Assembly: GCA_013151315.1 (NCBI GenBank)
Contig: JAADIN010000263.1
Span: forward strand, 1 to 17,322
Origin: Planctomycetota bacterium
GTDB taxonomy: Bacteria; Planctomycetota; Planctomycetia; Pirellulales; Lacipirellulaceae
DNA length: 17,322 bases
Reading direction: 5' to 3'
Numbering within the stretch: the stretch's first letter is position 1; the number at the start of each line of letters is the position of its first letter. Made by a program: the position numbers and the translations under genes. This document shows, one piece after another, positions 15,583 through 17,322 of the stretch. Below the pieces are notes generated by a model. The model was not told where the DNA came from and did not search any database. It saw nothing but the letters and a program-made list of their open reading frames with translations.

Positions 15583-16551
15583 TCAGACTCGGATGTTGAC
15601 GATTTTTCGAATTACCAGTGCGCCGATGAGTTGCGAAAAAATACCGAATATGAGCATCTTCTTGCCCAGCTCATCGGTAAAAAGCAACATCATGTAGTCG
15701 GGATTCATACGATAGACAGTAACAAACAGCACCGGCGGCAGTGCCAACAGAACGACGCCCGAGAGACGGCCTTCCCCGGTGAGTGCTTGGACTTGCCCCA
15801 AAATTTTGTATCGTTCTCGAATAAGACGCCCGATCTTGTCGAGAATCTCTGCCAAGTCGCCACCCGTTTGACGCTGAAGAACGATCGCCGTGACGAAGAA
15901 CTTCAGGTCCAGGTTGGGAACCCGCTCACAGATATTCCCCAAAGCCTCTTCAAACGGAATGCCAAGGTTCTGCTCTTCAAATACGCGGCCAAACTCGCTC
16001 GCGATCGGATCGGAACCCTCCTGAGCAACCAACTGGAAACCGGCAGCCAAACTGTGACCAGCACGCAACGCCCGAGCAATCAGTTCCAAGGCCTCAGACA
16101 GTTGCGAGGCAAATTTACTCAACCGACTCTTGCGACGGAATAATATCCAAAAGAATGGCAAGCCGCTAAAGCAGATGCCAACCACCGGGGCAAGGCCCCA
16201 ATGAAGACCCGCTACGCCACACAATGCCGCCGCTCCAACGCCAATTCCAACGCACATTCCAAGGAACGTCGCGACAGGCATCTTGACGTCTGCCTGCTCA
16301 AACAGTCGAGGCAAGTTGAACCAGTTCGACATCAAGGCTTCAAGAATGCCCTTGCCCTGGTTTTGCTTTGCAATAACTTGGGCAATTTGTGAGAGGTTCG
16401 TAGGATCCGTAAGATCCCCTTTTCCGGTCAAACTATTCAGACGGTCTTCGACTTGGATGTCCGACTTGTCACGCATGAACACGGCAGCGCCAATGACCAG
16501 CGTGAAAACGCCAATAAAGACCGCGCCAATGATCAAAATGCTGGGAAGCAT
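15583..16551 (-). CDS. tadB: Tad pilus inner-membrane platform protein TadB
   Basis: The 322-residue protein starts with a transmembrane segment (5-25), has a cytoplasmic stretch, two more hydrophobic segments (95-117, 118-138), a type II secretion F domain (about 147-275, with 'LSEALELIARALRAGHSLAAGF' near 151-172) and C-terminal segments near 265-280 and 298-315. This matches TadB, the partner of TadC. It is preceded by the tadA homologue with a 115-base gap and followed at once by tadC. No strong ribosome-binding site is visible before the ATG at 16551, but the N-terminal membrane segment supports this start. Confidence 0.9.
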   Translation of the reverse strand: MLPSILIIGAVFIGVFTLVIGAAVFMRDKSDIQVEDRLNSLTGKGDLTDPTNLSQIAQVIAKQNQGKGILEALMSNWFNLPRLFEQADVKMPVATFLGMCVGIGVGAAALCGVAGLHWGLAPVVGICFSGLPFFWILFRRKSRLSKFASQLSEALELIARALRAGHSLAAGFQLVAQEGSDPIASEFGRVFEEQNLGIPFEEALGNICERVPNLDLKFFVTAIVLQRQTGGDLAEILDKIGRLIRERYKILGQVQALTGEGRLSGVVLLALPPVLFVTVYRMNPDYMMLLFTDELGKKMLIFGIFSQLIGALVIRKIVNIRV

Positions 16552-16666
16552 GATCGACTCGCCAAATTAAGTGGAAAAATTAGTGAAAGCGTAAGCGTCG
16601 TGGGGACGAATGAAAAACAACACTTGCCAGGGCCCCCCTCCGATGACCCCGGCAAGTATCTGGTAT

Positions 16667-17322
<656 letters not shown>

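Noticed and set aside
15283..16143. A 286-codon open frame on the plus strand
   Set aside because: It runs antisense through tadC and tadB, both firmly identified, and its product has no motifs.
16622..16657. Inverted repeat ACTTGCC/GGCAAGT in the tadA-tadB gap
   Set aside because: Only a 7-base stem with a 22-base loop and no T-run; too weak to call a terminator, and an mRNA processing role would be a guess.

Overview
The window looks like a piece of a Planctomycetes chromosome, probably of the Pirellula group (inference). The grounds are moderate-to-high GC, a tad pilus locus with a TPR lipoprotein and a small secreted protein, a membrane-TPR protein paired with a family-39 glycosyltransferase, a small stand-alone sulfotransferase, and genes packed into operons separated by convergent hairpins. 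No rRNA, tRNA, CRISPR array, transposase or integrase is visible.

Layout. Positions 1-3543 (minus): a membrane/TPR protein followed, with a 7-base overlap, by a GT39-type glycosyltransferase that runs off the left edge and carries a large extracytoplasmic N-terminal region. 3683-4279 (plus): a sulfotransferase-like protein. 4316-7557 (minus): four tightly overlapping genes in the order trpD-trpC-trpF-trpA, with no trpB and no trpE. 7558-8274: a long intergenic region with several inverted repeats. 8275-12458 (plus): class III aminotransferase (interrupted by one in-frame TAG), acyl/aryl-AMP ligase, acyl carrier protein and LpxL/HtrB-like acyltransferase, nearly all joined by ATGA overlaps. 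12486-12608: a large two-part palindrome between convergent genes. 12614-17322 (minus): the end of a tad (Flp pilus) operon: tadA (partial), tadB, tadC, a secreted protein and a TPR lipoprotein.

The most interesting part is 4316-12458. All four trp-like proteins keep the fold and some catalytic residues of tryptophan enzymes but lose family hallmarks. The TrpD homologue has no GTGGD Asp and no KHGNR motif. The TrpC homologue lacks the N-terminal extension and has Ala at the catalytic Glu210 position. The TrpF homologue lacks the QLHG motif. The TrpA homologue lacks the FSDPLADG loop and has no TrpB partner beside it. This pattern suggests a repurposed PRPP-dependent pathway that makes and releases an indole-like or other aromatic amine product, rather than housekeeping tryptophan synthesis. 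The divergently transcribed aminotransferase-ligase-ACP-acyltransferase operon could activate and transfer an acyl or aminoacyl group, so the two operons may form one small biosynthetic cluster. That link is inference from proximity. The amber codon in the aminotransferase must be resolved (error, mutation or readthrough) before the pathway is assumed to work in this strain.
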